A stretch of 64,000 nucleotides of DNA from Serratia marcescens (GCF_001902635.1 NZ_MJAO01000020.1:1-64000), one strand, 5' to 3'; shown: positions 42,269 through 52,426, counted from the first letter of the stretch. Notes: a model not told the origin generated them from the letters alone. Numbers and translations: made by a program.

Positions 42269-43084
42269 ATGCCTGAGTTACCGGAAGTTGAGACGAGCAG
42301 ACGCGGTATAGAGCCTTATCTTGTCGGCCACAGCATTCAGTATGCGGTGGTGCGCAACGCGCGCCTGCGCTGGCCGGTTTCCGAGCAGATCCTGACGCTA
42401 AGCGATCAGCCGGTGCTCAGCGTGCAGCGGCGGGCCAAATACCTGCTGATCGAGCTGGAGCGTGGCTGGATTATCGTGCATCTGGGTATGTCGGGCAGCC
42501 TGCGCATGCTGCGCGAGGAGAACGAAGACGAAGCCGGCAAACACGACCACGTCGATCTGGTGATCAGCAACGGCATGATCCTGCGCTATACCGATCCGCG
42601 CCGCTTCGGCGCCTGGCTGTGGTGCGAAGATCTAGCGACCAGCAGCGTATTGGCGCACCTGGGGCCGGAACCGCTGAGCGAAGCGTTCAACGGCAACTAT
42701 CTGTATGAAAAATCACGCAATAAACGCACGCTGATCAAGCCGTGGCTGATGGATAACAAGCTGGTGGTTGGGGTCGGTAATATTTACGCCAGCGAATCGC
42801 TGTTCAGCGCCGGGATCCTGCCCGACCGTCCGGCCGGATCGTTGACCGAGGCCGAAGCAGCGCTATTGGCGAAAACCATCAAGGCGGTGTTGCAACGCTC
42901 CATCGAGCAAGGCGGCACGACGCTGCGCGACTTTTTGCAGTCAGACGGCAAACCGGGGTATTTCGCGCAGGAGTTGCAGGTTTACGGGCGGGCGGGGGAG
43001 CCGTGCCGCGCGTGCGGCACGCCGATCGAATCCGCCAAGCACGGGCAGCGCAGCACCTTCTTTTGCCGGCGCTGCCAGCGCTGA
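42269..43084 (+). CDS. mutM: formamidopyrimidine-DNA glycosylase (MutM/Fpg)
   Basis: Base excision repair enzyme removing 8-oxoguanine and formamidopyrimidines, with AP lyase activity. The 271 residues (269 in E. coli) begin MPELPEVE, with the catalytic N-terminal Pro and Glu. The helix-two-turn-helix region includes [13 protein letters not shown]. The C-terminal zinc finger has four cysteines in the pattern CRACG...FFCRRC. A GGAGGGG site precedes the ATG. Convergent with coaD, with five bases between stops. Confidence 0.97.
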   Translation: MPELPEVETSRRGIEPYLVGHSIQYAVVRNARLRWPVSEQILTLSDQPVLSVQRRAKYLLIELERGWIIVHLGMSGSLRMLREENEDEAGKHDHVDLVISNGMILRYTDPRRFGAWLWCEDLATSSVLAHLGPEPLSEAFNGNYLYEKSRNKRTLIKPWLMDNKLVVGVGNIYASESLFSAGILPDRPAGSLTEAEAALLAKTIKAVLQRSIEQGGTTLRDFLQSDGKPGYFAQELQVYGRAGEPCRACGTPIESAKHGQRSTFFCRRCQR

Positions 43085-43089
43085 GCCGA

Positions 43090-43578
<489 letters not shown>

Positions 43579-44352
43579 TCACTTCTCTGAGTAGTTGCGG
43601 CCCAATGCCCATAATGCGGCATATTTATTGAAGGTATATTGCGCGTTGACCACCGCTAACAGCAACCCCTGTTTGCCGTCCAGGAAGCCGGCGCGCAGCA
43701 GCCAGGTTTTGACGAAGGCGCCGAGAGTGTGGGTCAGGATCGACAGATAGCCGCAGCGCTTGCCGGCCCGGTGACGTTGCGTGGCCCACTCTTCGGCGTA
43801 GCGCAGCTGTTTGCGCTGGAAGGCGAAGAAATCGCGGCAGGTCAGGTGCAGCATATCGCCGCTGAGGGGGATCACTTTGGCGTCGCCGATGTTCAGCGAT
43901 TCGTGCACCAGATCGTCGTTATAGCGATAGCGTTGGTTGGCGTACAGGCGGTTGACGCGGTCGGGATACCAGCCACTGTGGCGCATGAAGCGACCAAGGA
44001 ACAGGTTGCGCCGCGCGCAGCTGTAGACGGCGCCATCGTCCGGCGCGTTCAACACCCGCTCGATGGATTGCCGCAGCTCGGGCGTGACGCGTTCGTCGGC
44101 GTCGATCATCAATACGTAGTCATGGCTGGCGTAGCGTTGCGCCAGCTGGCGCTGTTTGCCGAATCCTTGCCAGTCGGTGTGCGTAAAAACCTTTGCGCCC
44201 AGGTTTTCGGCGACGGCGACGCTGTCGTCCTCGCTGCCGGAGTCCAGCACGATGATTTCATCGGCCCATTCGACCGAGCGCAGGCAGTCCGGCAACAGCC
44301 CGGCTTCGTTTTTGGCGATCATCACCACCGACAGGCTTTTGCGGCTGCTCAT
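43579..44352 (-). CDS. waaE: LPS core glucosyltransferase WaaE (GT2)
   Basis: A 257-residue family 2 glycosyltransferase. The N-terminal [20 protein letters not shown] and [12 protein letters not shown] are the GT-A nucleotide-binding start. [14 protein letters not shown] carries the DxD metal site. [16 protein letters not shown] is the block typical of the WaaE/KdtX group. In Klebsiella and Serratia, WaaE adds beta-1,4-glucose to L,D-heptose I of the inner core. It abuts waaA with no spacer and precedes coaD, the conserved waaA-waaE-coaD order. Confidence 0.9.
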   Translation of the reverse strand: MSSRKSLSVVMIAKNEAGLLPDCLRSVEWADEIIVLDSGSEDDSVAVAENLGAKVFTHTDWQGFGKQRQLAQRYASHDYVLMIDADERVTPELRQSIERVLNAPDDGAVYSCARRNLFLGRFMRHSGWYPDRVNRLYANQRYRYNDDLVHESLNIGDAKVIPLSGDMLHLTCRDFFAFQRKQLRYAEEWATQRHRAGKRCGYLSILTHTLGAFVKTWLLRAGFLDGKQGLLLAVVNAQYTFNKYAALWALGRNYSEK

Positions 44353-45630
44353 TCAGTGACTCCGGGGCGGCAGATGCGGTTCCAGCAGTTGCAGCAGGCG
44401 CTGCAACGCTCCCTGATTCTGATACAACACTTCCACCGCATGGCGGCCGTAGTAACGCCGGTAGTCTTCGTCGGTCAGCAGGGTCTCGACTTCCTTCACC
44501 AAGGCATCCACGTCGGTCACGGTGATCAGGCCTTCGGCCTGAGAAAGCTTGGCGCAGATGTCTTTAAAGTTGAAGGTGTGCGGGCCCATCAGCACCGGAA
44601 TGGCGTGCGCGGCGGCTTCCAGCGGGTTGTGACCACCGCGTTCCACCAGGCTGCCGCCGACAAAGGCCAGATCGGCGATGCCGTACAGCAGCATCAGCTC
44701 GCCCATGGTATCGCCGATCACCACCTGAGTGCTGCCGGACGGGATTTCGCCGCTGCTGCGCAGGGTGTAGCTGAAGCCGGCCTTCTGCACCAGCTCTTTG
44801 GCGGTAGGGAAGCGTTCCGGGTGACGCGGCACCAGGATCAGCAACAGATCGGGGTGTTTTTCCAGTAGTTTGCGGTGCGCTTCCAGCAGGATGGTTTCTT
44901 CACCGTCATGGGTACTGGTGGCGATCCATACCGGGCGGCGCGGCGCCCATTGGCGGCGCAGCGTAACGGCGCGGGCGGCCAGTTCCGGGGTGACGGAGAT
45001 ATCGAATTTCAGGCTGCCGGTTACGGCCAGCTGAGAGCGTTTCAAGCCCAACTCGATAAACCGATCGCCGTCTTCCTGGTTCTGTGCGGCGATCAGCGTA
45101 ATGCGGCGCAACATGTCGCGCATAAAGCCGCCGATTTTCTTATAGCCGGCGGCGGAGCGGGCTGACAGGCGCGCGTTGGCGATCACCAACGGGATCTGCC
45201 GCTGATGCAGCGCGTTGATCAGGTTTGGCCACAGCTCGGTTTCCATGATGATCACCAGTTTGGGGTTCACCTGGTCGAGAAAACGGTTCATGGAGCCGGG
45301 CAGATCGTAGGGCAGATAGACATGATGCACGTCTTTGCCGAAGGCTGACTGGACGCGTTCTGAACCTGTTGGGGTCATTGTGGTCACAGTAATCGGCAAC
45401 GCGGGGTAACGGTGGCGCAGCGCCCGCACCAGCGGGATGGCCGCCAGTGTTTCACCGACGGAGACGGAATGCAGCATAATGCCGCCTGGCACGACTTTCC
45501 CGGCGCAGAAGCCATAGCGTTCCGCCCAGCGTTTACGGTAGGCTGGAGCTTTGCGGCTGCGCAGCAGTAAGCGGAGCCAGATCAGGGGTTGGATGAGGTA
45601 GAGTAGTACCTGATATAAACGCAGCAACAT
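44353..45630 (-). CDS. waaA: Kdo transferase WaaA (KdtA)
   Basis: Adds Kdo residues from CMP-Kdo to lipid IVA at the inner face of the inner membrane. The 425 residues equal E. coli. An N-terminal membrane anchor (LYQVLLYLIQPLIWLRLLL) leads into a GT30/GT-B fold with MLHSVSVGETLAA, METELWPNL and the C-terminal GDTMGELMLLYGIADLAFVGGSLVERGGHNPLEAAA. The frame is open to 45672; ATG 45630 matches the family start. Divergent from the GT9 gene. Confidence 0.96.
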   Translation of the reverse strand: MLLRLYQVLLYLIQPLIWLRLLLRSRKAPAYRKRWAERYGFCAGKVVPGGIMLHSVSVGETLAAIPLVRALRHRYPALPITVTTMTPTGSERVQSAFGKDVHHVYLPYDLPGSMNRFLDQVNPKLVIIMETELWPNLINALHQRQIPLVIANARLSARSAAGYKKIGGFMRDMLRRITLIAAQNQEDGDRFIELGLKRSQLAVTGSLKFDISVTPELAARAVTLRRQWAPRRPVWIATSTHDGEETILLEAHRKLLEKHPDLLLILVPRHPERFPTAKELVQKAGFSYTLRSSGEIPSGSTQVVIGDTMGELMLLYGIADLAFVGGSLVERGGHNPLEAAAHAIPVLMGPHTFNFKDICAKLSQAEGLITVTDVDALVKEVETLLTDEDYRRYYGRHAVEVLYQNQGALQRLLQLLEPHLPPRSH

Positions 45631-45755
45631 TCTATCAATTTCATTTATATGGGTTACTCGGAATAGTACCATAACTGGAAGGGAAAGGCGCTAATTTGGT
45701 AACCTTGAGTGTCAGTTTCAGACAACCGGCGAGCGATTTCGCCGACAGGCTCGGA

Positions 45756-46769
45756 ATGAAGAATATTTTAATTATTCGCCGCGATAACATCGGCGATCTT
45801 GTTTGCACCACGCCTCTGATTGAAGGGGTGAAAATTGCCTATCCGGACGCCAAACTTTATCTGCTGATCAATAAAGTCAGCCAAGACGTTGTTAAAAATA
45901 ACCCGCACCTCGAACAAGTTTTTGTCTATAAAAAGGCCAAGCACAAGGCGAAAAATGAAACGACGCTGGGCGTTTATTTCGAGCGCCTGATGATTTTCCT
46001 GAAGCTGCGGAAAATAAAGTTCGATGCGGTCATTTTGGCTAACCCTGTTCCCTGCAAATACAGCCTGCGTTTAGCGAAAATGGCCGGCGCCACCCATATC
46101 ATCGGCGCTGACCTGGGCACGAAGGATATTCATCGCCCGTTCCGCAAAGACGACTTCAGCGGTAAACATCAGGTCGAGCACACCTACAGCTATTTATCGG
46201 CCATTACCGACCAATCCATACCGATCCCGCCGGTGCGGGTGTTTCTGACACAGGAAGAGCGTCAATTGGCGGCGCAGCGTCTGCAGGAACGGTTGCCGCC
46301 GGTCGAACGGGTCTGTGCCGTGCATATCAGTAGCCGCAGCCCGAAAAGGCGTTGGCCGGTTGAGCGCTATGCCGAGATCATCAACCGTCTGGTCGCCGAT
46401 CCCCACACCGGCGTACTGATTTTCTGGTCGCCGCAGGGCACGCTGGCACCGGACGATATCGGCGACCAGCAGCGCGCCGAACAGCTGCTGGCGCTGTGTC
46501 AAAACGCGCGCGTCGCGCTCTATCCGACGGCCTCGGTGCGTGAATTGTTGGGCGGGTTTGATTTATGCGACCGGGTGCTGTGCAGCGACGGTGGGCAGAT
46601 GCATCTTGCCGCGGCGTTGAATAAGGATATGGTGGTGTTCTTTGGCGATACTGATAAAGAATCCTGGCATCCGTGGTCCGGCCGTCATCATATTCTGCAA
46701 AGTGAATCTGGGCACTGTGAAGATGTTTCTGTCGATGAAGTTTGGCAGAAAATGCAGGCGTTAAAATAA
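45756..46769 (+). CDS. GT9 family glycosyltransferase (heptosyltransferase-like)
   Basis: A 337-residue GT-B protein of the heptosyltransferase family. The N-terminus MKNILIIRRDNIGDLVCTTPLI is the family start. The C-terminal donor site includes VCAVHISSRSPKRRWPVERYAEII, LCSDGGQMHLAAALNKDMVVFFGDTD and HPWSG. It is not WaaC, WaaF or WaaQ, which are all present elsewhere, so it likely adds another heptose or related sugar to the core; the acceptor is unknown. It is alone on the plus strand. Its first half is visibly AT-richer than its neighbours, suggesting separate acquisition. Start at ATG 45756 rather than 45696. Confidence 0.85.
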   Translation: MKNILIIRRDNIGDLVCTTPLIEGVKIAYPDAKLYLLINKVSQDVVKNNPHLEQVFVYKKAKHKAKNETTLGVYFERLMIFLKLRKIKFDAVILANPVPCKYSLRLAKMAGATHIIGADLGTKDIHRPFRKDDFSGKHQVEHTYSYLSAITDQSIPIPPVRVFLTQEERQLAAQRLQERLPPVERVCAVHISSRSPKRRWPVERYAEIINRLVADPHTGVLIFWSPQGTLAPDDIGDQQRAEQLLALCQNARVALYPTASVRELLGGFDLCDRVLCSDGGQMHLAAALNKDMVVFFGDTDKESWHPWSGRHHILQSESGHCEDVSVDEVWQKMQALK

Positions 46770-46775
46770 CGCATA

Positions 46776-46804
46776 AAATAAGGCAGGAAACCCCTGCCTT
46801 ATTT
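46776..46804. terminator. bidirectional terminator between GT9 and wabH
   Basis: Stem AAATAAGGCAGG / CCTGCCTTATTT with an AAACC loop, between convergent stop codons. A/T-rich flanks on both sides make it usable in both directions. Confidence 0.85.
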
Positions 46805-46813
46805 ATTTCTTTA

Positions 46814-47911
46814 TTATTTCTTCAGCGCAAGATATTGGCGGCAAATAGGCTCAAGCCCATAGCTCAGCAATTGCTGTTGATTTATCTGCGGCGGATTGGC
46901 ATAGACCGCTGCCATTTTCTCCGCCAGCGAAGCTTCGTTTAATTCCGCCAGCGCGTGAGTCATGCCGGCTTTTTCCAGAATTTCCGCAGGGCCGCCCGGG
47001 CAGCGGGTGCTGACCACCGGCGTGCCGCACAGCAGCGATTCCACCAGTACGTTGCCGAACCCTTCGCTGTCGGAACTGAGCACCAGCAGCGACGCATGGC
47101 GAATAAACGGGTAGGGATTGGCCTGGAAACCGAGGAACAGCACGCGTTCTGCGATGCCTAACTCCGCCGCCAGGCGTTTGGCGTCGGCGACTCTGGCGTC
47201 GTCCCCGGTGCCGATCAAGGCTAAAGGCGCCTGAATGCCGGATTGCGCATAGGCTTTCAGCAGGCGGTCATGCCGTTTGGTGGCGTGAAAACGGCCGACG
47301 TGCACCAGGTAGTCCTGACCGGCCAGTTCGCAAGGCTCCGCCGCCTGTTGCTGAATGGCGGCGATGTCGAACGGGTTATTGATGACCGCCAATCGGCGTG
47401 GCCGGATAGGCAGATTCTGCTGCAGGTCGTCACCGACCGCCTGTGAAACGGCGACGATATTTCTCCCCTGATAAACGCCGGCGATTTTACGTTGCTTCAG
47501 CCAGCGGTCCAGGCCCTTGCGATGGCCGAGGTAGGAGGTGGAGAGAATGCCGTGAATGCAAAACCACAGACGATCCGAGGCCAACCGCTTGCTGCGGCTG
47601 ACGATGCGATCGGTTTTATGCAGGTTGGAGAACACCAGATCGAACGCGCCGTGTCGACGCTCGTGTTCGGCTATCGCCCGATCCAGCGCGGTGGCGCGAC
47701 GTGACAGCTCGGTCAGCTTGCGCCACGGGGCGCGGCTGCGATCGGCCACCACCTGATAATCAATGCCTGACGGGATAGGATAGTTACAGACGTCGCGCAG
47801 CGAGATCAGGCTGACGTCATGTCCCTGTTGCCGCATGCCCTGACACAGGGTCAGCACCACTTTTTCCGCACCGCCTCCCGGCAGGCCGTCGATGATCATC
47901 AGAATACGCAT
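46814..47911 (-). CDS. wabH: LPS core GT4 glycosyltransferase, WabH-like
   Basis: A 365-residue GT-B family 4 glycosyltransferase. The N-terminal LMIIDGLPGGGAEKVVLTLCQGM is the acceptor-domain glycine loop; VHVGRFHATKRHDRLL and SSDSEGFGNVLVESLLCGTPVVSTRCPGGPAEIL form the donor-binding site with the EX7E motif. Position next to wabG, and the SNLHKTDRIV block, suggest the Klebsiella WabH type, which adds GlcNAc to the core GalA. A WabN-type deacetylase nearby fits that pathway. The exact sugar is inferred. It lies two bases after the wabG stop. Confidence 0.7.
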   Translation of the reverse strand: MRILMIIDGLPGGGAEKVVLTLCQGMRQQGHDVSLISLRDVCNYPIPSGIDYQVVADRSRAPWRKLTELSRRATALDRAIAEHERRHGAFDLVFSNLHKTDRIVSRSKRLASDRLWFCIHGILSTSYLGHRKGLDRWLKQRKIAGVYQGRNIVAVSQAVGDDLQQNLPIRPRRLAVINNPFDIAAIQQQAAEPCELAGQDYLVHVGRFHATKRHDRLLKAYAQSGIQAPLALIGTGDDARVADAKRLAAELGIAERVLFLGFQANPYPFIRHASLLVLSSDSEGFGNVLVESLLCGTPVVSTRCPGGPAEILEKAGMTHALAELNEASLAEKMAAVYANPPQINQQQLLSYGLEPICRQYLALKK

Positions 47912-47913
47912 AG

Positions 47914-49041
47914 CTAGTCCAGTAACCGGTTATAGAGGGAAATCAGCTGTTCGGAGAGATGCGCCGGCGTAGCCGTCATAATGCGCAATCTTGCCGCTTC
48001 GCCCATGGACGATCCCAGCGCCTGGCGCGGCAGCGCCCGAATGGCGTCCGTGATGGCCGGTACGTCGAGCGCATCGGTGACGAAGCCGTTCTGGCCGGGG
48101 GTGATAAACTCGGCGCCACCGCAGGTGGTGCTGGTGATCACCGGCAGGCCGCATGACATCGCTTCCAGAATCACGTTGGGGAACGGATCGTACAGCGTCG
48201 GCAGCAGCAGCGCGTCCGACGCCTGATAGAACGGCAAGGTCTGTTTTTGCACACCCATAAAGTGTATGCGATCGCCGCAGCCCAGCGACTGCGCCAGCGC
48301 CCGGTAGCGTTTTTCGGCCTTGTCTTTGCCGACCACCAGCAGATGGCTGTCGGTCGCCGCCACGGCGCGGATGGCAGCGGCCAGCCCTTTGCGCTCGAAG
48401 CCGGAGCCGACGAAGATCAGGCAGTGCGCCTGCTGCGGGATCTGATACTGCTCGCGCAGCCGACGGCGTTGATCCTCGTCGGCGGGCGGGAATTTCTGAT
48501 TGTCGATGGCGTTATAGATCACCGTGATCTTGTCGGCGGGCACGCCAAAATCGGCGATGATTTCCTGCTTGATCATCTCGGCGTTGCAGATGACGGCTTT
48601 CAACTCCGGCGCGGCGTACATGGCGCGTTCGGCGCACATCACGTAGCGGTGATAGCGGTTGGAAAACAGCCACTTGCGCCGCCATTCCGGCAGCAGACGC
48701 GCGCGTTGCAGCAACCAGCGGCGGTGTACGCCGTCGCCGGCGCGGTAGATGTCGCAGCCGGGAATGCGCTCGTGGCTTTGCACCAGGTCGAAGCGCTCTT
48801 TCTGCCACAGGGCCCTGGCCGCCACGGCGAACCCGCGCTCGCGGCTGATGCGGCCGAGTTTTAACGGGTTGCACAGATGGATGTGCCAGTTGGGGTTGGC
48901 GTCACCTTGCCATTCGCGGGTGATGACGTTCAGATCGAGATCCTGTTGTTCCAGCGCCTCCAGGGCGCGGGAAACGAAACGTTCGGCCCCGCCGTCCGGG
49001 CGGTATTTTTGGCGAACGATCGCCAAACGAAATGCTTTCAT
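47914..49041 (-). CDS. wabG: LPS core GT4 glycosyltransferase, WabG-like
   Basis: A 375-residue family 4 glycosyltransferase of the WaaG/WabG group, with the diagnostic RLAIVRQKYRPDGGAERFV start, HERIPGCDIYRAGDGVHRRW, and the donor site LIFVGSGFERKGLAAAIRAV plus DPFPNVILEAMSCGLPVITS. In Klebsiella and Serratia, WabG adds galacturonic acid to heptose II, whereas E. coli WaaG adds glucose; the Wab choice rests on the cluster type. Its ATG overlaps the waaQ TGA by four bases. Confidence 0.82.
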   Translation of the reverse strand: MKAFRLAIVRQKYRPDGGAERFVSRALEALEQQDLDLNVITREWQGDANPNWHIHLCNPLKLGRISRERGFAVAARALWQKERFDLVQSHERIPGCDIYRAGDGVHRRWLLQRARLLPEWRRKWLFSNRYHRYVMCAERAMYAAPELKAVICNAEMIKQEIIADFGVPADKITVIYNAIDNQKFPPADEDQRRRLREQYQIPQQAHCLIFVGSGFERKGLAAAIRAVAATDSHLLVVGKDKAEKRYRALAQSLGCGDRIHFMGVQKQTLPFYQASDALLLPTLYDPFPNVILEAMSCGLPVITSTTCGGAEFITPGQNGFVTDALDVPAITDAIRALPRQALGSSMGEAARLRIMTATPAHLSEQLISLYNRLLD

Positions 49042-50120
49042 GCCAGCGTGCTCCGCGCGGCTGCAATCACCGCGTCTGTAGGAATAAGGTCGAGATACCG
49101 TTCGTCGGTGCCGGTATCGATGGCGTCGGGATCGGGCAGTTCACCGAAGTCGCCGGCCCAGATCACGGTGCCGATGGCCTGCCATGGCCGCCAGAAGGTC
49201 AGCTTGGAAGGGCCGAACAGCGCCACACATGGCGTTTGCAGCGCGGCGGCCATGTGCATCGGCACCGAGTCCACGCCGATAAACAGCTTGGCGTGATCGA
49301 TCAGGGCGGCCAGCTGGCGCAGCGTCAGTTGCCCGGCCAACGAGACCACGCCCTGCGGCGGGCAGAGCGCCAAAATACGTTCTACCATGGCTTTTTCTCT
49401 GGCGTCAGGGCCAGAGGTGATCACCAGCCGGTGGCCATCGGCCTGCAAGGCGGTGAGGGTGGCGGCCATTTTCTCTTCGCTCCAGCATTTGAAGAACCAG
49501 CGCGACGTGGGTTGCACCACAATATACCCGCCTGCGACGCCCTGTTTCTGCAACAGTTGCTCACAAGCCTGCCAATCCTGCGGTTCATAACTCATGGTGA
49601 CATGTTCATTGAGCGTGGGCAGATTCAGTGGTGCCAGCAGAGACAGGTTTTGTTCGACGGTATGCAGGCGGGCGTGATTGTCCACCGGCACCAGTTGCGT
49701 GTGGCAGTGGCGCCACAGGAAGCCGCGGCGTTTGGGAAAATCGAAGCCCAGACGGATGCGCGCGCCGGTCAGGCGCGTGAGGATGGCACTGCGCCACTGA
49801 TCGGCCAGGTTGACCACCAGATCGTAGCGCTGCTCCTTCAGGCGGCGCAGTAGCGCCAGCTCGTGCCCCAGGTGTGCGCGGGCACCCTGTTTTTTCCATT
49901 GGCGATCGATGGCGAAAAGGGTCGACAGCTCTGGATTGCTGGCCAGCATCTCCTGCGTTTCCTGATACAGCAGCACATCGATCTGCGACTGCGGGTAGTT
50001 TTGCCGCAGGCTGCTGATGACCGGCGTGACCAGCAGCATATCGCCGTGGTGGCGCAGTTTTATGATCAGGATACGCTGTACGGATGGGGCGGAAGTTAGG
50101 GCTGGCGCGTCGTTCATCAT
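49038..50120 (-). CDS. waaQ: heptosyltransferase III (WaaQ)
   Basis: A 360-residue GT9 enzyme that adds the branching heptose III to heptose II of the inner core. RILIIKLRHHGDMLLVTPVI, the conserved YDLVVNLADQWRSA, QPTSRWFFKCWSEEKM and FIGVDSVPMHMAAALQTP closely follow the WaaQ pattern. First gene of the waaQ-wabG-wabH block. Start is the first of two adjacent ATGs. It is divergent from the deacetylase gene; the roughly 210-base spacer shows no clear ops/JUMPstart element. Confidence 0.9.
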   Translation of the reverse strand: MMNDAPALTSAPSVQRILIIKLRHHGDMLLVTPVISSLRQNYPQSQIDVLLYQETQEMLASNPELSTLFAIDRQWKKQGARAHLGHELALLRRLKEQRYDLVVNLADQWRSAILTRLTGARIRLGFDFPKRRGFLWRHCHTQLVPVDNHARLHTVEQNLSLLAPLNLPTLNEHVTMSYEPQDWQACEQLLQKQGVAGGYIVVQPTSRWFFKCWSEEKMAATLTALQADGHRLVITSGPDAREKAMVERILALCPPQGVVSLAGQLTLRQLAALIDHAKLFIGVDSVPMHMAAALQTPCVALFGPSKLTFWRPWQAIGTVIWAGDFGELPDPDAIDTGTDERYLDLIPTDAVIAAARSTLA

Positions 50121-50330
50121 GAGTCGCTTTCTGGGAAACCAATCTTTGATTCTAAATGACCCGATCGCATGTGGCTACTGTTGCACGGTTTTCTTGGCGG
50201 GCGGCAAAAAAATCGCCGCGCAGGGGACGAATGCGTCTCAACGTTGTCCAAACCAGGCAGCAAAGTCGTTTGCCCTGGCGAAACGGCCTGCGTAACATAG
50301 TGCATTCTGTTGATATCAGGCTCGATATTC

Positions 50331-51287
50331 ATGACTAAACCGGCGTTTCTCATCACCATTGATACCGAAGGCGATAATCTGTGGCAAAACCACGATCGCA
50401 TCGCGACCGAAAACACGCGTTTCTTGCCGCGCTTTCAGGCGCTGTGCGAAAAATACGCCTTCAAACCGGTTTATCTCACCAACTATGAAATGGCGATGGA
50501 TCCGGCTTACGTCGAGTTCGCGCGCGATGTTATCGCCCGCGGCGCCGGCGAGGTGGGCATGCATCTGCACGCCTGGAACAGCCCGCCGCTAACGCCGTTG
50601 ACCGACGACGACTGGCGCCACAAGCCCTATCTTATCGAGTATCCCGCCGATCAGGTTCGTGCCAAGGTCGATCATATGACCAAGCTGCTGGAAGACGCTT
50701 TCCAGACCAAAATGCTGAGCCACCGCGCCGGCCGCTGGGCGTTCAACGAATACTATGCCTCGCTGCTGCTGGAGTACGGCTATCAGGTGGACTGCTCGGT
50801 TACGCCGCGGGTCAACTGGCAGTTCTCGCCGGGCAACCCGCAGGGCAACGGTGGCACCGATTACCGCCGCTTCCCGTCGCAGGCCTATTTCATCGATCCG
50901 CAGAACATCGCCAAACCGGGCGCTTCGTCGCTTCTGGAAGTGCCGATGAGCATTCAGTACAAACACTCGGCGCTGATGAATGCGTTCAAGCAGGGTTATG
51001 ACCGGCTGCGCGGCAAACGGCGCTCGCCGTCCGTCAACTGGCTGCGGCCCAGCGGCGGCAACGTGGACAAGATGAAAAGCGTGGCCGAGGCGTCGCTGGC
51101 GCAAGGGCATGACTACGTCGAATTTATGCTGCACTCCTCCGAGTTTATGCCGGGCGGCAGCCCGACGTTCAAAACCGAACAGGACATCGAAGGGCTGTAT
51201 CGCGATCTGGAGCAGTTGTTTGACTGGCTGCAGCAGCGCACGGTGGGCATGACGCTGGCCGAGTATTATCAACTTAAAGCGAACTAA
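50331..51287 (+). CDS. wabN: polysaccharide deacetylase, WabN-like
   Basis: A 318-residue cytoplasmic protein. Early FLITIDTEGDNLW gives the metal-binding Asp, GEVGMHLHAW supplies paired histidines, and HRAGRWAFNEYYASLLLEYGYQVDCSVTPRV continues the NodB-like barrel. In Klebsiella, WabN removes the acetyl group from core GlcNAc to leave glucosamine. The presence of a WabH-like transferase supports the same step here. ATG 50331 is preferred over the TTG at 50310. It is followed after eight bases by a GT9 gene on the same strand. Confidence 0.8.
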   Translation: MTKPAFLITIDTEGDNLWQNHDRIATENTRFLPRFQALCEKYAFKPVYLTNYEMAMDPAYVEFARDVIARGAGEVGMHLHAWNSPPLTPLTDDDWRHKPYLIEYPADQVRAKVDHMTKLLEDAFQTKMLSHRAGRWAFNEYYASLLLEYGYQVDCSVTPRVNWQFSPGNPQGNGGTDYRRFPSQAYFIDPQNIAKPGASSLLEVPMSIQYKHSALMNAFKQGYDRLRGKRRSPSVNWLRPSGGNVDKMKSVAEASLAQGHDYVEFMLHSSEFMPGGSPTFKTEQDIEGLYRDLEQLFDWLQQRTVGMTLAEYYQLKAN

Positions 51288-51295
51288 GAACTCAC

Positions 51296-52390
51296 ATGTC
51301 GAAGAAATGGAAAATCAAGGTTGCCGACTGGTTCTTGCGGCGCTATACGGCGAAGTACGGCCGTTTTCAGGACAAGGCGACGTTCGACGGCGCCCAGCAA
51401 TTTGACAACATCGTCATCTATTCCACTACGGCGTTGGGCGATTTCATGTTCAACACGCCGGCGTTGAGGGCGATGAGGGAGCGCTACCCCGATGCGCACA
51501 TTACGCTGGTGGTGCACAAGAAAAACCGCGAGCTGGTGGAAAACGGCCGCTATTACGATCGCGTGGTGTATTGGGACAGCAAGATCAAGACGATACGCCC
51601 GCTGCTGAAATCGCTGCGCGAACATCGGCCGGATTTGGCGCTGATCCTGCACTCCCATTTGCCTTATGACATCATCAGCGCCGTACTGGCCGGGGCGAAG
51701 TACATTATCAGGGATAACTACAGTTCAGGCATTTGCGGGCTGGAGCCTTGGCTGACCAACTATATCTTCCATTACTACGGCCACTTCGTGCGCCGCAAGC
51801 TGGAGCTGATTTCCATTTTGGGCTGCCGCAGCGACGATCCGACGATGGAAATTCCCGTGGACTATCAGCGCGGCGTCAAAAGCAGCGAACACCCCACCAT
51901 CGGTTTCCAGCTAGGGGCGTCAACGGAGTCGCGTTGCTGGCCGGTGTCGCACTATGCGCGGTTGGCCGATGAGCTGGTGGCGAAGCACCCCAACGTGCGC
52001 ATCGTGCTGATTGGCGCACCGTTTGACGACGGCAAGGCCAAACAGTTCATGAACCTGATCGGCCCTGACACGCAGGCCTGCGTGGATAACCAGATCGGTA
52101 AAACGGGGCTGCAAGGCTTGCTGACGCTGATCGACAGTTTCCATGTTCTGGTCACCGGCGATACCGGGCCGCTGCATCTGGCGGTGGCGTTGAAGGTGAA
52201 AACCATCAGCCTGTTCGTGACCGCCGACTCACGCTCCACCGGGCCGATTCAGGATGCTGAACTGCACCGCATCATTCAAGTGTCGCGTACCGGCTATACG
52301 ATGCCGCTGGAGGCAGAAAGCCCGATGGGGGTCATCCAGCCGCAGCGGATTTATGATGAACTGGTCGCGCACGTGCCTTTGACGCGCTGA
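51296..52390 (+). CDS. GT9 family glycosyltransferase (core heptosyltransferase-like)
   Basis: A 364-residue GT-B protein. After a basic N-terminal region it has FDNIVIYSTTALGDFMFNTPAL, matching the GT9 start with GDF in place of GDM. The donor region holds TIGFQLGASTESRCWPVSHYARLADEL and LVTGDTGPLHLAVALKVKTISLF. It probably transfers a heptose or related sugar to the outer core. It is coupled with the deacetylase gene, eight bases upstream, so both likely act on the same part of the core. No specific symbol is justified. Confidence 0.83.
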   Translation: MSKKWKIKVADWFLRRYTAKYGRFQDKATFDGAQQFDNIVIYSTTALGDFMFNTPALRAMRERYPDAHITLVVHKKNRELVENGRYYDRVVYWDSKIKTIRPLLKSLREHRPDLALILHSHLPYDIISAVLAGAKYIIRDNYSSGICGLEPWLTNYIFHYYGHFVRRKLELISILGCRSDDPTMEIPVDYQRGVKSSEHPTIGFQLGASTESRCWPVSHYARLADELVAKHPNVRIVLIGAPFDDGKAKQFMNLIGPDTQACVDNQIGKTGLQGLLTLIDSFHVLVTGDTGPLHLAVALKVKTISLFVTADSRSTGPIQDAELHRIIQVSRTGYTMPLEAESPMGVIQPQRIYDELVAHVPLTR

Positions 52391-52401
52391 GGGAGCGACG
52401 A

Positions 52402-52425
52402 CGCATCGGCCGCCTGGCCGATGCG
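52402..52425. terminator. strong hairpin at convergent junction
   Basis: Perfect ten-base stem CGCATCGGCC / GGCCGATGCG with a GCCT loop between the convergent GT9 and GT2 stops. There is no T run on either strand, so it may act as a weak or factor-assisted terminator or as a 3' end stabiliser. Confidence 0.55.
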
Positions 52426-52426
52426 G

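Noticed and set aside
50121-50330. Possible ops/JUMPstart (RfaH) element upstream of waaQ
   Set aside because: A GTAGCCAC stretch on the minus strand matches only about half of the GGCGGTAGCNTG core, too few to call.
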